From Bdellovibrionales bacterium (GTDB taxonomy: Bacteria > Bdellovibrionota > Bdellovibrionia > Bdellovibrionales > UBA1609), in assembly GCA_020628165.1 (NCBI GenBank), contig JAHDFM010000016.1, forward strand, positions 18,542 through 82,541: 64,000 bases of DNA, read 5' to 3'. Position 1 is the stretch's first letter. Each line of letters opens with the position of its first letter. The notes under the pieces were generated by a model. It did not search any database, was not told the DNA's origin, and was given only the letters and a program-made list of their open reading frames with translations. Positions 39,351-47,965 of the stretch are shown here, piece after piece. The translations under genes and the position numbers were made by a program.

Positions 39351-40625
39351 TCAAAAGCCAATACTCTTTGCAGCTTGAGGTATGTAATCCCCGATAAATA
39401 TATTCCTATGTGTATCAATTTTTTGGATGAATTTTTTTAATCTAGGTTTTAAATGGCTTTTGTCTTCCAAATTGGCTAATAAGTTGATTATTCCTGTTAT
39501 CTCTGCCAATAGGTTTATGTCTCTTTGACAGCTAATTTTGTGTTTAAGAATGTTGTAAACTCTTTCAAGTTCTATGATGACTTTCTCTGCTTCATGCTTT
39601 GTTAAAACGTCTGGCTGTTGAAACTCGGGATTAAATACCTGGAATAAGTGAAAACCAAATTTTTTGTATGGCCACATCCATTGAAAATAATCAGATAACC
39701 CCCAGACACTGTAAACACTTATACTATGCTGGAAATATAGATTTAAGTTTGAGTTGGCTGAAGTTCGTACTTTTTCCACATTTTTCAGCCAAGACTTCCA
39801 TTTAGTTGGATACCTTATATACTCATTTTGCTTGCCAACCCCATCAACACTGAAGTTTATTTCAACCTCTTTGAATAAGGGGAGCATATCTATAAATTTT
39901 TTTGGAACAACAATACCATTAGTTGTTACCTGAAGCCGAATGGACTTGGAGCGTCCTGAGCTTATGATGGTTTCTAGATACTTCATCATATGGCGATTAA
40001 TTAGTGGTTCACCACCAGTAAATTTCAAGTTTGTAATATTGCAAGATAAGTTTTTAAGTTCCTCCCAGAAGCTAGGGTCTTCAGCCCAATTATAATTTAT
40101 ATTAAAAAGCTCAGGGCTAACTTTTCCAGTTAAACCAAAGTCAAATGGGGTTTTCTTATCCCAACCTATTTGTTTCCACTCATTCAGTACCCGACTTGAT
40201 GAACTAGGATCACAAAAGAGGCAAGAGGCATTGCAATTATTGCCAAGCTTTAAGTCTAAACTGGTTGGTTGATCTAAGGCTTTAGTAAATTGCCCCAACT
40301 CTTTTATAGCTCTTTCTCGATAACTTTCAGAGCCATTTTTTTCATATTTATAGCAAGCTTCACACTCTTTTATTGGGGTGCCCTCTTGATGATTTTTTCT
40401 TACCCAATTCATATAGGGGCTATTCCAATAATCCATAACACTGTGACTTGATGCTTCATATGAGTATTTGCCAGAAAAGTCTGATATTGGTCCATAGGCT
40501 TCAGACGATGAGCAGCAAAGTTTAAATTGTCCAGTTGGTGTTGTTGTAAGTTGTGCAAATGGGTAAGGACAGCTTCTTTTATTTATAAAATGCTTTGAGG
40601 GTTCACTTTTCAACTTGAAACTCAT
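39351..40625 (-). CDS. N-terminal twitch radical SAM protein
   Basis: N-term CPYPFAQLTTTPTGQFKLCCSSS...ECEACYKYE; LGNNCNASCLFCDPSSSSR; LKFTGGEPLI; start MSFKL at 40625. Confidence 0.88.
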   Translation of the reverse strand: MSFKLKSEPSKHFINKRSCPYPFAQLTTTPTGQFKLCCSSSEAYGPISDFSGKYSYEASSHSVMDYWNSPYMNWVRKNHQEGTPIKECEACYKYEKNGSESYRERAIKELGQFTKALDQPTSLDLKLGNNCNASCLFCDPSSSSRVLNEWKQIGWDKKTPFDFGLTGKVSPELFNINYNWAEDPSFWEELKNLSCNITNLKFTGGEPLINRHMMKYLETIISSGRSKSIRLQVTTNGIVVPKKFIDMLPLFKEVEINFSVDGVGKQNEYIRYPTKWKSWLKNVEKVRTSANSNLNLYFQHSISVYSVWGLSDYFQWMWPYKKFGFHLFQVFNPEFQQPDVLTKHEAEKVIIELERVYNILKHKISCQRDINLLAEITGIINLLANLEDKSHLKPRLKKFIQKIDTHRNIFIGDYIPQAAKSIGF

Positions 40626-40648
40626 TTTTAATTTAGTAATTAAGAATA

Positions 40649-41209
40649 ATGTTCTATCACAGAAAACTTTCGAAGTATAAATACAAACTTGATTCATTTA
40701 AGGAGATTCTTGCGTTTGCTTCGTCTTCTGCTGCTCAATGGAAAAAGGGTATAGATCAAAATGGTGTAGTATGGAATATTGAAGAGCTTCCCTTGGAATA
40801 TTCAAGTTTTTCTGTACTCAAAGAAATATATGAAGCACTAAACCTCAATTTTAAACGTCCTTCGTTTTTTTTGAGCAGGGTGCCATTATCTGGACTTGGC
40901 AATCATGTAGACCATAGAAAATGGGGAAATTTAGGGTTTCCATTAACATCGGGGTTTGGGTTATCCAAAATTAACTTTCATGATCCATTTAATCAAATTG
41001 TCGAAGAATTGGTTATAAACGAACCAATTAATGGGCAATATATACCATTTATAATTAACACAAGAATGACACACTCCGTTGTTTACGAGCAGCAGCCAGT
41101 GCGCGAAAGAATTACTCTTATGCATGATCTTTTTGAATGGCCAGGACATATTTTTGAAAAAGTTGATAATGGGACACTCTTTAAAAGTGATCCTTCGATT
41201 TTTATTTAA
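40649..41209 (+). CDS. 2OG-Fe(II)/Asp-Asn beta-hydroxylase-like protein
   Basis: LSRVPLSGLGNHVDHRKWGNLGFPLTSGFG...PFIINTRMTHSVVYEQQPVRERITLMHDL. Confidence 0.6.
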   Translation: MFYHRKLSKYKYKLDSFKEILAFASSSAAQWKKGIDQNGVVWNIEELPLEYSSFSVLKEIYEALNLNFKRPSFFLSRVPLSGLGNHVDHRKWGNLGFPLTSGFGLSKINFHDPFNQIVEELVINEPINGQYIPFIINTRMTHSVVYEQQPVRERITLMHDLFEWPGHIFEKVDNGTLFKSDPSIFI

Positions 41210-42543
41210 AATATTAAATGGTCAGGTAGTTTTATATTCTCATTAATAAGGTCATTAAAATTCCTTATACTTAAATCTTTAATATTACTGTTGAGCTTTT
41301 GTAGAAAAGAAGGGTTGCTATTTTTAACTTTAAGATATGGAGATATAAGTTGATTAACTTTAGGTAGAATAAAATCCCTATTTTGGACTTTGAAACCGCG
41401 ATCAAAAGAAAAAGATTTTTTGATCACCTTGCTGTTTAAGCAATGTATAATGATTTTATGATCCATTTTGCAAATTTTATTGTCTGTAAAAACTCTAATT
41501 TTTTTTGCAAAAGAGGTTTCAAAATTATTACGAACTTCATTTTTATTGATAAATAGATGAGAGTTATCTTTTAAACCAAATTCAGACAAAGAATAAGGGA
41601 TACTAAACTTAGCTTCTTGAGAAGTTTTAGGATTATCAAAGTTAAGTATACTTCTGGAGTATTCAGATATGTGTACCTCTACAAGTTTTATTTGGTTTTT
41701 ACAAATTTCATTCATTTTTAATATTTCTTTAAATGAAAAGATTATTGGGTCTAAACAATGGCACACAGGAAAATGCTTGGCTTTAACAAACGAAAAAGTA
41801 TTTGCAGTCACCTTTGGTGTAAGGTGTGACTTTCCGTTAAACATAGCTTGAAAACCTTTTGGGCCTGTATATTGAATTGGTTTTGCCTCCATACCATTTT
41901 TTATGAGATCTGTTGCTAGTATTGCATTTGCTGCGGCTCTCCCAGCAGCTAAAAACTTTGCTTCCGTACCGAAATTCATATGCAGTCCTGAAATGAGATT
42001 TGATGTTATACCAAGGCTTCGGCTTGTTGAATCAGAGTTCAATTTGTGTAAATGACATAAAGCAAGTGTTGCTGCTAAAGATGTAAGAGTTCCAGTTCCA
42101 TGCCAACCCTTTTCATAGTGGTTGGGGTTAAGTTGTTTTCCCAGAGTGATTAGTGACAAATAGCCAACACTTGCAGACATAAAGATTTCTTTAATCGTTA
42201 TAGTTTTATCGTTAATTGATGAAAAAAGTGCACTAAATAAAACAGAGCTTGGGTGAGTTTCACTAATAAATTCAGAGTCATCTAACTCTAAACAATGACT
42301 AGAGAAGCCAAATAACATGGCTTTATCAGCTGTGCTATATTGATTGGTGACAGCATTATTTTTAAAAGATTGTAAAGATTGTATCAATGGTTTGGTTATT
42401 GGGGAGTTCAACCCTGCGATTAAGCAACCGAGCCAGTCTTGAAAAAATGAGAACAAAATATGTTCATTCCTTTGGTAGCACTGTTCAGCTAGCAGAAAGT
42501 GTTCTTTTATTGTTGATTTGTCCAAAACTAAAGAACTTCCCAT
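41206..42543 (-). CDS. MmgE/PrpD family protein (2-methylcitrate dehydratase/cis-aconitate decarboxylase-type fold)
   Basis: HCLELDDSEFISETHPSSV, GWHGTGTLTSLAATLALCHL, NFGTEAKFLAAGRAAANAILATDLIKNGMEA. Confidence 0.87.
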   Translation of the reverse strand: MGSSLVLDKSTIKEHFLLAEQCYQRNEHILFSFFQDWLGCLIAGLNSPITKPLIQSLQSFKNNAVTNQYSTADKAMLFGFSSHCLELDDSEFISETHPSSVLFSALFSSINDKTITIKEIFMSASVGYLSLITLGKQLNPNHYEKGWHGTGTLTSLAATLALCHLHKLNSDSTSRSLGITSNLISGLHMNFGTEAKFLAAGRAAANAILATDLIKNGMEAKPIQYTGPKGFQAMFNGKSHLTPKVTANTFSFVKAKHFPVCHCLDPIIFSFKEILKMNEICKNQIKLVEVHISEYSRSILNFDNPKTSQEAKFSIPYSLSEFGLKDNSHLFINKNEVRNNFETSFAKKIRVFTDNKICKMDHKIIIHCLNSKVIKKSFSFDRGFKVQNRDFILPKVNQLISPYLKVKNSNPSFLQKLNSNIKDLSIRNFNDLINENIKLPDHLIF

Positions 42544-43046
42544 ATATTTTGTTTGCAAAAAAAATAGGTATGGTTAGCTTGAATAAGTTTAACTCTTCCC
42601 ATGGGCAACAATACATTTTGTACAACTTGGTTGGCTTTTAAACTTCCGTTGTACCCATCGTAATCTGAGTTTGTTGTAAAAAATAATTTTGAAGCACCTT
42701 GTTTCTTTGCATATTTTTTTTGTACTTTAAGGAGGTGACCAAAACAAAAATCATGGTTTAAATCTTTGGAGAACTTGCCAGCCTTTCCGCGGTAGTTACG
42801 CAGAGTTACTGACCTAAAAAGTAGTCTCCAGCCGCCAGCTCCAAAATCATCACTTGGATAACAGCCACTGATTGAAATAAACTTGCCATTGTCAGAGTAT
42901 GCCCACCAATGTTGATTGGGAAAAGCCCCTACTTTCATTGCCTTCTCTGATGAGTTATTTATATTTCCCTCAATACTACATTGATGGTAAAACTCATTTA
43001 AAGGGTCTTGCATGTTTTCAAAATCAACTTTTACTAGTTCAAACAT
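42528..43046 (-). CDS. Putative GNAT-like acetyltransferase
   Basis: Size and FRSVTLRNYRGKAGKFSKDLNHDFCFGHLLKVQKKYAKKQGASKLFFTTN...NGSLKANQVVQNVLLPMGRV pattern; weak. Confidence 0.35.
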   Translation of the reverse strand: MFELVKVDFENMQDPLNEFYHQCSIEGNINNSSEKAMKVGAFPNQHWWAYSDNGKFISISGCYPSDDFGAGGWRLLFRSVTLRNYRGKAGKFSKDLNHDFCFGHLLKVQKKYAKKQGASKLFFTTNSDYDGYNGSLKANQVVQNVLLPMGRVKLIQANHTYFFCKQNIWEVL

Positions 43047-43047
43047 T

Positions 43048-43794
43048 GTGGTTACGTCTCAAGAAAATTATTTTTTAATTAGTAAAAAAAACAGTAACAG
43101 AATTTATCATAAAACATTAGCAATTAGCCATGGCAGTGGAGGTCTCTCTTTGTCTGAGGTCAAGATTGCCGATTTTTTCTTGGAAAAAGGCTTTGAAATC
43201 CAACTGTTTGATCACTTTACGCCGCTCCGTATTAGCAAGTTGAATTGGGGACATACAAATGAGCTTTTGGATACATACAGTACTACATTGCTAGAGCTTA
43301 TTGAAACGATGGAGTCACTTCAATGTGTGAGCAAGTATCATCTTGGCTTTAGTCTTGGAGGGTATCTAGGGATTAATAATTCTCATTTATTTAAGGGGGT
43401 GTTTTGTTGTTATCCTGGGGTCTTACCTTTCATAAAAAAACGTATTGTTGAAAATCGAGAAAAAATATACATATTTGAGGGTAGCGAAGATTCGTGGACT
43501 AAATTTCCAAATGAACTTAAAAGCTTAATTTCTAAAAGAAACTTATTAACTATTGACGGTGCTCACCATAGTTTTATGAGCTTTAATAAAGATAAAGATT
43601 GCCAAGTCTATAGTTACGAATTTGATGATCTCTTGACAGATAGGAATACTTTGGCTCAAATTCAACTAAACCACTTATCCATTGCAAAGTTTGGAACTTT
43701 TAAAAAGGTTACTAGTAAAAACAAAACTCATCATGCTGGAATGAACATAGTGTTAAATAAAATTCTTAAAGAGATAGAAAAAAATGAACAATAA
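43048..43794 (+). CDS. Alpha/beta hydrolase (dienelactone-hydrolase-like); GTG start preferred
   Basis: LAISHGSGGLSLSEVKIADFFLEKGFEIQLFDHFTP, HLGFSLGGYLG nucleophile elbow, DGAHHSF. Confidence 0.75.
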   Translation: MVTSQENYFLISKKNSNRIYHKTLAISHGSGGLSLSEVKIADFFLEKGFEIQLFDHFTPLRISKLNWGHTNELLDTYSTTLLELIETMESLQCVSKYHLGFSLGGYLGINNSHLFKGVFCCYPGVLPFIKKRIVENREKIYIFEGSEDSWTKFPNELKSLISKRNLLTIDGAHHSFMSFNKDKDCQVYSYEFDDLLTDRNTLAQIQLNHLSIAKFGTFKKVTSKNKTHHAGMNIVLNKILKEIEKNEQ

Positions 43795-44428
43795 GTTTAT
43801 AGCAATGCAGAGACTAGCAATGATGGGCGATTGGCTTAAATTAAATAGCTTCGATAATAAGACAATGATTAAAGAGATAAGTCGCTATAAAAGTGAATGG
43901 AAAAGGTACAATCCAAGAAAACCAAACAATAGGTTTGGACTTAGTATAACAAGTTTAGATGGTGACCTAAGTGGAAAACCAGATCTTGATAGTTTGTATG
44001 AATTTAATAGAGAAAATGGAACAAATTATGATAATCAGTCTTTTAAAAAAACAACCATAGTCTATCAAAACTCTTTATCTTTAAGGTCTGCCATTAAGCC
44101 ATACATGCCTTGGTTGGGGCGGTCTCATTTTATAAAGCTAAATGCTGGCGGCTATTTCCCTGAGCATTATGACATACATAAAACGAAATTTGATAAAGAT
44201 GAAATTAGATTAATTGGTTTTGTTAACAATACATCGTCTAATCATTTCAAATTCTGTTATGAAGATAAGTTGATAACAAATTATTCTGATGGTGATTTGT
44301 TTTATTTTAATGCTAATAAGAGGCACTCTGTTTTTGCTACCGACAATGAAGTTATATTGCTGGTTGTTACTTTGAAGTTCGATGAAAATCTTTTTGAAAC
44401 TATAATCAACAATTATGATTGTAAATAA
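43784..44428 (+). CDS. 2OG-Fe(II)/Asp-Asn beta-hydroxylase-like protein
   Basis: FIKLNAGGYFPEHYDIHKTKFDKDEIRLIGFVNN...DGDLFYFNANKRHSVFATDNEVILLVVTLKF. Confidence 0.55.
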   Translation: MNNKFIAMQRLAMMGDWLKLNSFDNKTMIKEISRYKSEWKRYNPRKPNNRFGLSITSLDGDLSGKPDLDSLYEFNRENGTNYDNQSFKKTTIVYQNSLSLRSAIKPYMPWLGRSHFIKLNAGGYFPEHYDIHKTKFDKDEIRLIGFVNNTSSNHFKFCYEDKLITNYSDGDLFYFNANKRHSVFATDNEVILLVVTLKFDENLFETIINNYDCK

Positions 44429-45713
44429 TATGAAAATTGTAGTTATTTCTCATGAAAGGTCACTCAATAAAGCTGAAACAATAATTAATAATTTACATAT
44501 ATCTAATGAAATTTTTCTAGTAGTTGAACAAAAAATTTCTGCACATAAAACATATGCAAATAAATGTCATCAAATTATAGAGGCTCCAAGCTTTGATGTT
44601 GAAATAATTAAGAGTAAAATTTCACATTGTGACAAGGTGTTCTGTGTTAGTGAGAATTTAATACCTGTTCAAAGTGAGCTTGAAAAATATTTTGGTATTT
44701 CGAATATTTCTAATTTGGCGTCTAAAGTTCTCTCAAATAAATTTGAACTTCACAAATTTTGTATGTCTAATCAATTAGAGAATTTTTGCCCGAAAACAAT
44801 CATTCCATGTTCTGAAGAAATGTTAGATGTGTTCAGTGGCAAAGTTATTGTAAAGCCAGATATAGGGACCGGCAGTAATCGTTTTTTGCCTAATAAGTTT
44901 TGTGATCTGGAATATAAAGTATGGGATTCAGCCAGAGACTTAATTAGCTTCTTAAAAAAATTAGATCTTGCAGATTTATTTTTTCAGATAAATAAAGAAT
45001 CTATAAAAATAAATAGATTTAATTATAAGCCTTGTAAAATGCTAGTTCAGAGTTTCATTACAAATGATGTACCTGTTTATGCCCCTTGTGGTCTTTATAA
45101 AAATGGTGTAGCAAAAATTTCATTTTTTGTGAAAACTAATCCAGCGTTGGTAAACTATTCGAAAGGTATGGCAGATGTAGGCAATAAAGAGGTCTATTCT
45201 GTACCTGTTCATGAAGTGCCTCAGGAAATTTTGAGCAAATCCAAAGTGTTCATAGAGAAACTTTTGACGAGTTTAAATGTTAAAGAAATTTTTTTTTCTG
45301 GCCCTGATATTTATCCTTCAAAAGGGTCATTTTATGCTATTGATTTTAATCCTAGGCCTGGACACTTTTTTAATTTGATTGATAAAATTAATAATGGTTC
45401 GGTATTTGAATCCACTTGGTCTGGCAAGCGAGCTGATATTTTTAAGAATTTGCATTGGAAGGCTATTAAAGTAGATCAAACTGATGTCACAAGTTTAAAT
45501 TGGATTCAAAGGTACATTTCATGCATTCCACCAGAGGCCAGAAACTTTAAAGTAGGAGACTCTCTACCAAGGTATCCTACATTACAGTCTAATCCACGTG
45601 CTATACAACTTATGGTTAGTGGTGACTCGGACCTTGATATTCGTAATAAGCTTGATCAAATTAGTAATGAAATAAACTTTGAACTGAACTCATCAAGCAT
45701 ATCAATAACATAG
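44415..45713 (+). CDS. ATP-grasp domain ligase
   Basis: NKFELHKFCMSNQLENFCPKTI...GKVIVKPDIGTGSNRF...SFYAIDFNPRPGHFF. Confidence 0.8.
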   Translation: MIVNNMKIVVISHERSLNKAETIINNLHISNEIFLVVEQKISAHKTYANKCHQIIEAPSFDVEIIKSKISHCDKVFCVSENLIPVQSELEKYFGISNISNLASKVLSNKFELHKFCMSNQLENFCPKTIIPCSEEMLDVFSGKVIVKPDIGTGSNRFLPNKFCDLEYKVWDSARDLISFLKKLDLADLFFQINKESIKINRFNYKPCKMLVQSFITNDVPVYAPCGLYKNGVAKISFFVKTNPALVNYSKGMADVGNKEVYSVPVHEVPQEILSKSKVFIEKLLTSLNVKEIFFSGPDIYPSKGSFYAIDFNPRPGHFFNLIDKINNGSVFESTWSGKRADIFKNLHWKAIKVDQTDVTSLNWIQRYISCIPPEARNFKVGDSLPRYPTLQSNPRAIQLMVSGDSDLDIRNKLDQISNEINFELNSSSISIT

Positions 45714-45794
45714 AGCCAATGAACTATATCTTTGTATGATTGTTAATAGTTTACTTGAACTTAATACCTTGAATCACTCAACGTGCATGAGTTT

Positions 45795-45823
45795 TTGACA
45801 CTAAATATAAATATTGGTTTTAA
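45795..45823 (+). promoter_or_regulatory. Putative promoter for the 45873-51578 gene block
   Basis: Perfect TTGACA (45795-45800), 17-bp AT-rich spacer, weak -10 TTTTAA (45818-45823) in the largest intergenic gap of this block. Confidence 0.3.
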
Positions 45824-45872
45824 GAGGTTTTAAGCAATTGATTTTAACAGTGTTATTCAATATGTATTTAAT

Positions 45873-47234
45873 ATGGGGATTAATTACAAAACTTCGGCTT
45901 CTTTTCACTGTGTCAACGATTTTAATTATCAAACACGAGGGGCCAACTATTTTGCATATAATATAGCTGAATACTGGGTTCTTGAATTTAGGCATTTGGG
46001 TATCAGGTCAGATGCTCACTCTAGTTGGCATGAGGCATTTAAAAGCGCACTGGATTGTGGAAGTCAGTGGGCTATTTTTTATCGACCAGGAAATCAATTT
46101 TATTTCAAATCAGAATTTTTGAACCACCTTTCGGATTACCTTTTAGAGGACACAATGTGTTTAGGGCATATTCTCGATAAAGAGAATGAGTACCTTGAGC
46201 TCCATCCACAATGTTTTGTATTGAATATGGACCTATACAAGAAGATAGGTCGACCAAATTATGAAAATCATCGTGTCATTGATAATTTACAAAAATATCA
46301 AAGAAGCACGGAGAATTTTCATGATAATTACACTCCTATGTGGATCAAAAAAGATTCCGGTCAAATTTCAAGTTATACTACTTTTGGTAGTGAGATTATT
46401 TCACGGGCCTTGTGTGAAGGGTATAACGTTGTCCCATTCAATGAGACATTAAGAAATGCAAAGATTTTTTTGTATGATGGTGATGACTTTTTAGATACTT
46501 TTTCTAAATTTAAGAAAATAAGTGATCATGCAGCTAGAGGTTACTATGGAGTGAATACAGAACGATTATTGAAAGACCCATTTCCGGATAAAAAATTAGA
46601 GACTCTTTATATACCCCCAAGTGGGCTTTTACCATTTAAGCTTTTCAGAGAAAAAGGTTATTTGAGTCGAAAAAAAGGAGATCATGTTACCTCGAGATTA
46701 ACGTTATATGATATTTCTGAACCAGCACTCGATATTTACAGAAATTTGCTGTCAAACTGGAGTGGTGAAAATTACCCAGATTATTTACAGCACATCAACA
46801 AAAATTATAGTATTAAAGAAAAAGGGCGACTTGATAAGGAGTGGCACAGTTTCTTGAACTTATTTGGTGGCGAATCGAATTGGTTAAACTGGTTTCATGA
46901 CTTCAAATATAATTGCGAGTTTAAATTTAGAGATATTAATATACTAAGTCGAGATGTCTATAATCGTCTATTCTTAACTAAGCCAGAGGTTGGAGTTAAC
47001 ATTATGTGGTTGAGTAATATTTTTCATTACATGCCAACTCATCTCTACTATTCTAACGAACAATTGATGAATCACCTTAATAAATTTATGAAATTCCTAA
47101 AGCTCAATCACCCAGATTGGGTTGTGCGCTATAATACTACAGAAAAAGGAACTGCTGATGTTGGTGAGTATTATGATAAAGTGACTAGTTACAAAGACCT
47201 AACACCAGCAAAATTCCCATGGAGTTCAAACTGA
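45873..47234 (+). CDS. Protein of unknown function (453 aa), glycosyltransferase-like N-half suspected
   Basis: Long intact ORF in a same-strand block; SFHCVNDFNYQTRGANYFAYNIAEYW...CLGHILDKENEYLELHPQCFVLNMDLYKKIGRP; no confident family. Confidence 0.7.
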   Translation: MGINYKTSASFHCVNDFNYQTRGANYFAYNIAEYWVLEFRHLGIRSDAHSSWHEAFKSALDCGSQWAIFYRPGNQFYFKSEFLNHLSDYLLEDTMCLGHILDKENEYLELHPQCFVLNMDLYKKIGRPNYENHRVIDNLQKYQRSTENFHDNYTPMWIKKDSGQISSYTTFGSEIISRALCEGYNVVPFNETLRNAKIFLYDGDDFLDTFSKFKKISDHAARGYYGVNTERLLKDPFPDKKLETLYIPPSGLLPFKLFREKGYLSRKKGDHVTSRLTLYDISEPALDIYRNLLSNWSGENYPDYLQHINKNYSIKEKGRLDKEWHSFLNLFGGESNWLNWFHDFKYNCEFKFRDINILSRDVYNRLFLTKPEVGVNIMWLSNIFHYMPTHLYYSNEQLMNHLNKFMKFLKLNHPDWVVRYNTTEKGTADVGEYYDKVTSYKDLTPAKFPWSSN

Positions 47235-47235
47235 C

Positions 47236-47961
47236 ATGCAGCTAGAACACCAGAATTATCTTTTAAAAAAATACGAAGCTCACCTTCAGCAATTAATAAG
47301 TGATAAGACTAAAAGGTTTATGAAAGCAAATTGGTTTTCTGACAATAGCATCAATGATCAGTCTGTTAGTAAAAAAGATATAAAAGCGATACGAGATCGA
47401 AGCTCTATCAAATTAAAAATCAATTTTAATGAAAATAAAATGCTTTCAGAGGCAAAAAAAATACAACATTTATTTGTGAATCATCGAAAAGACCCTAGTT
47501 ATGGTTGGAAATCAATTTGTCTTCACGGAATGTCTTTTAAGCAAACAGAAAACTTTAAAGAGTATGGCTACGAAGAGCGGCCTGTAGAAAAGTTTCATTG
47601 GACCGAGATTTCTACATTGTGTCCTTACACCACTTATTTTTTTAAAAATCTTTTTCCATACTCACATTATTTTAGAGTAAGATATATGATGCTCGAGCCA
47701 GGCGGGTTTATATCACCGCACAATGACCTTGGTGGAGAGCGAGGATTTGCAGCTATTAATATGAGCTTAAACCAGCCTGATGGCTGTTTTATGATTATGG
47801 AAAATTTTGGCATAGTCCCGTGGCAGCCAGGAGAAGCACGCTTATTAGATATTGGTTTAAATCATTCTGTTGTGAATTTTTCGGACGAAAATAGGTATCA
47901 TATCATTGTCCACGGGTATGCAGATGAGACCAAGAAACAAGACTACTCGGCGGTTTTATAA
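47236..47961 (+). CDS. 2OG-Fe(II)/Asp-Asn beta-hydroxylase-like protein
   Basis: LEPGGFISPHNDLGGERGFAAINMSLNQPDGCFMIMENFGIVPWQPGEARLLDIGLNHSVVNFSDENRYHIIVHG (HxD...H...R). Confidence 0.78.
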   Translation: MQLEHQNYLLKKYEAHLQQLISDKTKRFMKANWFSDNSINDQSVSKKDIKAIRDRSSIKLKINFNENKMLSEAKKIQHLFVNHRKDPSYGWKSICLHGMSFKQTENFKEYGYEERPVEKFHWTEISTLCPYTTYFFKNLFPYSHYFRVRYMMLEPGGFISPHNDLGGERGFAAINMSLNQPDGCFMIMENFGIVPWQPGEARLLDIGLNHSVVNFSDENRYHIIVHGYADETKKQDYSAVL

Positions 47962-47965
47962 AAAA

